Positions 61,084 to 64,000 of a stretch of DNA of 64,000 nucleotides are shown piece after piece. Source of the DNA: Azotimanducus sp965199815. Its GTDB lineage: Bacteria; Pseudomonadota; Gammaproteobacteria; Pseudomonadales; Azotimanducaceae. The stretch spans positions 62,001 through 126,000 of the forward strand of contig CBDATE010000018.1 of the NCBI GenBank assembly GCA_965199815.1. The letters run 5' to 3'. How positions within the stretch are numbered: position 1 is the first letter of the stretch; the number at the start of each line of letters is the position of its first letter. Both the position numbers and the translations under genes were made by a program. The notes beneath the pieces are model-generated. The model made no database searches, was not told the origin of the DNA, and worked only from the letters and a program-made list of their open reading frames with translations.

Positions 61084-64000
61084 CAACACGGTGCAGGCGC
61101 AGACCGATGCAGCGGGCACCTACGGGACACTCAGCATTGCAACCAGTGGTGCCTGGACCTACACGCTCGACAACGCGGATGCCGACACCAACGCCTTGGC
61201 CGCCGCCGCGACTGCTACCGATGCCTTTGCGATTGCTGCCGCGGACGGCACGGCGGGTACTGTCACCATCACGGTGACCGGTGCCAACGACGCGCCGACA
61301 GCCAACGCCGGGGCGGACACAACTGTGGCCGAGGGCGCGTCAGTGACCCTGTCCGGCACTGGCAACGACCCGGATACAGGCGCGTCTCTCACCTACGCCT
61401 GGGCGCGCAAGTCCGGCGAAACTGACAACGCGGTCACCTTGACGAACGCAAATACGGCGAGCGCGAGCTTCACCGCCCCCGACGACATTGCCGCGAACGC
61501 GACGCTCACCTTTGTGCTCACCGTCTCGGATGGTACGTTGAGCGCCACCGACGAGGTGGTCATCACGGTCACCGGTGCCAATGCCGCTGCCACCATCGGC
61601 GGTGACCTGACTGGCACGGTGACCGAGGATGCCACCGAGACCACCGCCACCGGCACGGTGACGGTCAGCGACAGCGACGGCACCAACACCGTGCAGGCGC
61701 AGACCGATGCAGCGGGCACCTACGGGACACTCAGCATTGCAACCAGTGGTGCCTGGACCTACACGCTCGACAACGCGGATGCCGACACCAACGCTTTGGC
61801 CGCCGCCGCGACTGCCACCGATGCCTTTGCGATTGCTGCCGCGGACGGCACGGCAGGTACTGTCACCATCACGGTGACCGGTGCGAACGACGCGCCGACG
61901 GCCAACGCCGGGGCAAACACGACCGTGGCCGAGGGCGCGTCGGTGACCCTGTCCGGCACGGGCAACGACCCGGATACGGGCGCGTCTCTCACCTACGCCT
62001 GGGCGCGCAAATCTGGCGAAACTGACAACGCGGTCACCTTGACGAACGCGAACACGGCGAGCGCGAGCTTCACCGCCCCGGACGACATTGCCGCGAATGT
62101 GACACTCACCTTCGTGCTCACCGTCTCGGATGGTACGTTGAGCGCCACCGACGAGGTGGTCATCACGGTCACCGGTGCGAACGCCGCTGCCACCATCGGC
62201 GGTGACCTGACTGGCACGGTGACCGAGGATGCCACCGAGACCACCGCCACGGGCACGGTGACGGTGACCGACAGCGACGGCACCAACACGGTGCAGGCGC
62301 AGACCGATGCAGCGGGCACCTACGGCACACTCACCATTGCAACCAGTGGTGCCTGGACCTACACGCTCGACAACGCGGATGCCGACACCAACGCCTTGGC
62401 CGCCGCCGCGACTGCCACCGATGCCTTTGAGATTGCTGCCGCGGACGGCACGGCAGGTACTGTCACCATCACGGTGACCGGTGCGAACGACGCACCGACG
62501 GCCAACGCCGGGGCGGACACGACCGTGGCCGAGGGCGCGTCAGTGACCCTGTCCGGCACGGGCAGAGATCCGGATACGGGTGCGTCTCTCACCTACGCCT
62601 GGGCGCGCAAATCCGGCGAAACTGACAACGCGGTCACCTTGACGAACGCGAACACAGCCAGTGCCAGCTTCACCGCCCCCGACGACATTGCCGCGAACGC
62701 GACGCTCACCTTTGTGCTCACCGTCTCGGATGGTACGTTGAGCGCCACCGACGAGGTGGTCATCACGGTCACCGGTGCGAACGCCGCTGCCACCATCGGC
62801 GGTGACCTGACTGGCACGGTGACCGAGGATGCCACCGAGACCACCGCCACCGGCACGGTGACGGTCAGCGACAGCGACGGCACCAACACCGTGCAGGCGC
62901 AGACCGATGCAGCGGGCACCTACGGGACACTCAGCATTGCAACCAGTGGTGCCTGGACCTACACGCTCGACAACGCGGATGCCGACACCAACGCTTTGGC
63001 CGCCGCCGCGACTGCCACCGATGCCTTTGCGATTGCTGCCGCGGACGGCACGGCAGGTACTGTCACCATCACGGTGACCGGTGCGAACGACGCGCCGACG
63101 GCCAACGCCGGGGCGGACACAACTGTGGCCGAGGGCGCGTCGGTGACCCTGTCCGGCACGGGCAACGACCCGGATACGGGCGCGTCTCTCACCTACGCCT
63201 GGGCGCGCAAATCTGGCGAAACTGACAACGCGGTCACCTTGACGAACGCGAACACGGCGAGCGCGAGCTTCACCGCCCCGGACGACATTGCCGCGAACGC
63301 GACGCTCACCTTCGTGCTCACGGTCTCGGATGGTACGTTGAGCGCCACCGACGAGGTGGTCATCACCGTCACCGGTGCCAATGCCGCGGCCACCTTCGGC
63401 GGCGACCTGACTGGCACGGTGACCGAGGATGCCACCCAGACCACCGCCACCGGCACGGTGACGGTGACGGACAGCGACGGTGACAACACGGTGCAGGCGC
63501 AGACCGATGCAGCGGGCACCTACGGGACACTCAGCATTGCAACCAGTGGTGCCTGGACCTACACGCTCGACAACGCGGATGCCGACACCAACGCCCTGGC
63601 CGCCGCCGCGACTGCCACCGATGCCTTTGCGATTGCTGCCGCGGACGGCACGGCAGGTACTGTCACCATCACGGTGACCGGTGCGAACGACGCACCGACG
63701 GCCAACGCCGGGGCGGACACGACCGTGGCCGAGGGCGCGTCAGTGACCCTGTCCGGCACGGGCAGAGATCCGGATACGGGTGCGTCTCTCACCTACGCCT
63801 GGGCGCGCAAATCCGGCGAAACTGACAACGCGGTCACCTTGACGAACGCAAATACGGCGAGCGCGAGCTTCACCGCCCCGGATGACATTGCCGCGAACGC
63901 GACGCTTACCTTCGTGCTCACAGTCTCGGACGGCACGTTGAGCGCTACCGACGAGGTGGTCATCACGGTCACCGGTGCGAATGCCGCGGCCACCATCGGC
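57229..64000 (+). repeat. 600-bp tandem array (PKD-like + VCBS units), at least eleven and a half copies
   Basis: Units start with the APTANAGA codons at 57229, 57832, 58432, 59032, 59632, 60091, 60691, 61292, 61892, 62492, 63092 and 63692. Unit length is 600 bp except 603 (first), 459 (fifth, deleted) and 601 (seventh, one-base insertion). Sequence variants recur in blocks. GTGRDPD units (3, 6, 10, 12) are followed by AAATFGG/EDATQTT/DGDN units (4, 7, 11), and GTLTIATS units (5, 9) come just before them. This indicates multi-unit duplications. The array continues past the window. Confidence 0.92.
60920..64000 (+). CDS. Giant protein, segment 5 (PKD-like + VCBS repeats, runs off the window)
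   Basis: After the extra T at 60917/60918 the repeat protein is open in the next frame (TVSDGTLSATDEVV...) without a stop to the window end, 1,027 codons. It holds about five further 200-residue PKD-like+VCBS units. VCBS-rich giant proteins are typically type I secreted adhesins with a C-terminal secretion signal and a linked ABC exporter; those would lie beyond 64000 and cannot be seen. Confidence 0.8.

Noticed and set aside
57229..64000. 600-bp repeats considered as a CRISPR-like or mobile-element array
   Set aside because: The repeats are in-frame protein domains (PKD-like + VCBS) with no unique spacers and no cas or transposase genes.

Overview
The window is chromosomal DNA, about 60% GC, from a gammaproteobacterium, and it spans the replication origin. 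The evidence is the conserved gene order gyrB-recF-dnaN-dnaA / oriC / rpmH-rnpA-yidD-yidC-mnmE-mnmG-rsmG-parA-parB-atpIBEFHAGDC, together with a GreB, a short SIS-type sugar-phosphate isomerase and a DUF6279-type lipoprotein. The species cannot be named from sequence alone. No rRNA, tRNA, CRISPR array or recognisable transposase was seen.

Layout. 1-1.8 kb: the 3' end of trkH, tag and a PlsC-like acyltransferase. 1.8-8.1 kb: gyrB, recF, dnaN and dnaA on the minus strand. 8.1-8.8 kb: oriC, with two DnaA-box clusters around an AT-rich stretch. 8.8-17.0 kb: rpmH, an in-frame rnpA-yidD fusion, yidC, mnmE, mnmG, rsmG, parA and parB. A perfect 16-bp ParB-type palindrome (parS) lies inside the recF 3' end, so the segregation system and its centromere-like site flank the origin. 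17.1-18.0 kb: an orphan adenine-type DNA methyltransferase on the minus strand, separating par from atp. 18.2-25.5 kb: the complete F1Fo ATP synthase operon. 25.6-29.4 kb: a coiled-coil membrane protein in a cassette bounded by a direct repeat, and a TonB-dependent receptor. 29.4-34.4 kb: an MBL-fold hydrolase, an alkyltransferase-like protein, aroA, and an ECF sigma / anti-sigma / CpxP-like cluster next to greB. 34.5-43.6 kb: a 1-Cys peroxiredoxin, a Cys/Met-metabolism PLP enzyme, an acetyltransferase, a Rieske oxygenase, an MDR oxidoreductase, a SIS isomerase, and a GH20 hexosaminidase / sugar kinase / AlkD-like operon. 43.7-44.6 kb: a DUF6279 lipoprotein.

44.7 kb to the window end: one giant, repeat-built surface protein gene (more than 19 kb, continuing past the window). 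It is made of Calx-beta, fibronectin III, cadherin-like/He_PIG and finally 200-residue PKD-like+VCBS units. A run of 29 C separates its only good start codon from its signal peptide and main reading frame. With 29 C the frames do not match; with 28 or 31 C they would. This looks like a slipped-strand ON/OFF (phase-variation) switch and is the most interesting item in the window. Four more one-base frame breaks occur downstream, so decay or assembly error must be excluded first.

Other notable items are a dispersed ~120-bp element folding into four consecutive hairpins (two copies; one supplies the recF stop codon) and a recurring pattern of 9-18 bp tandem duplications that copy a gene's own stop codon (five genes).
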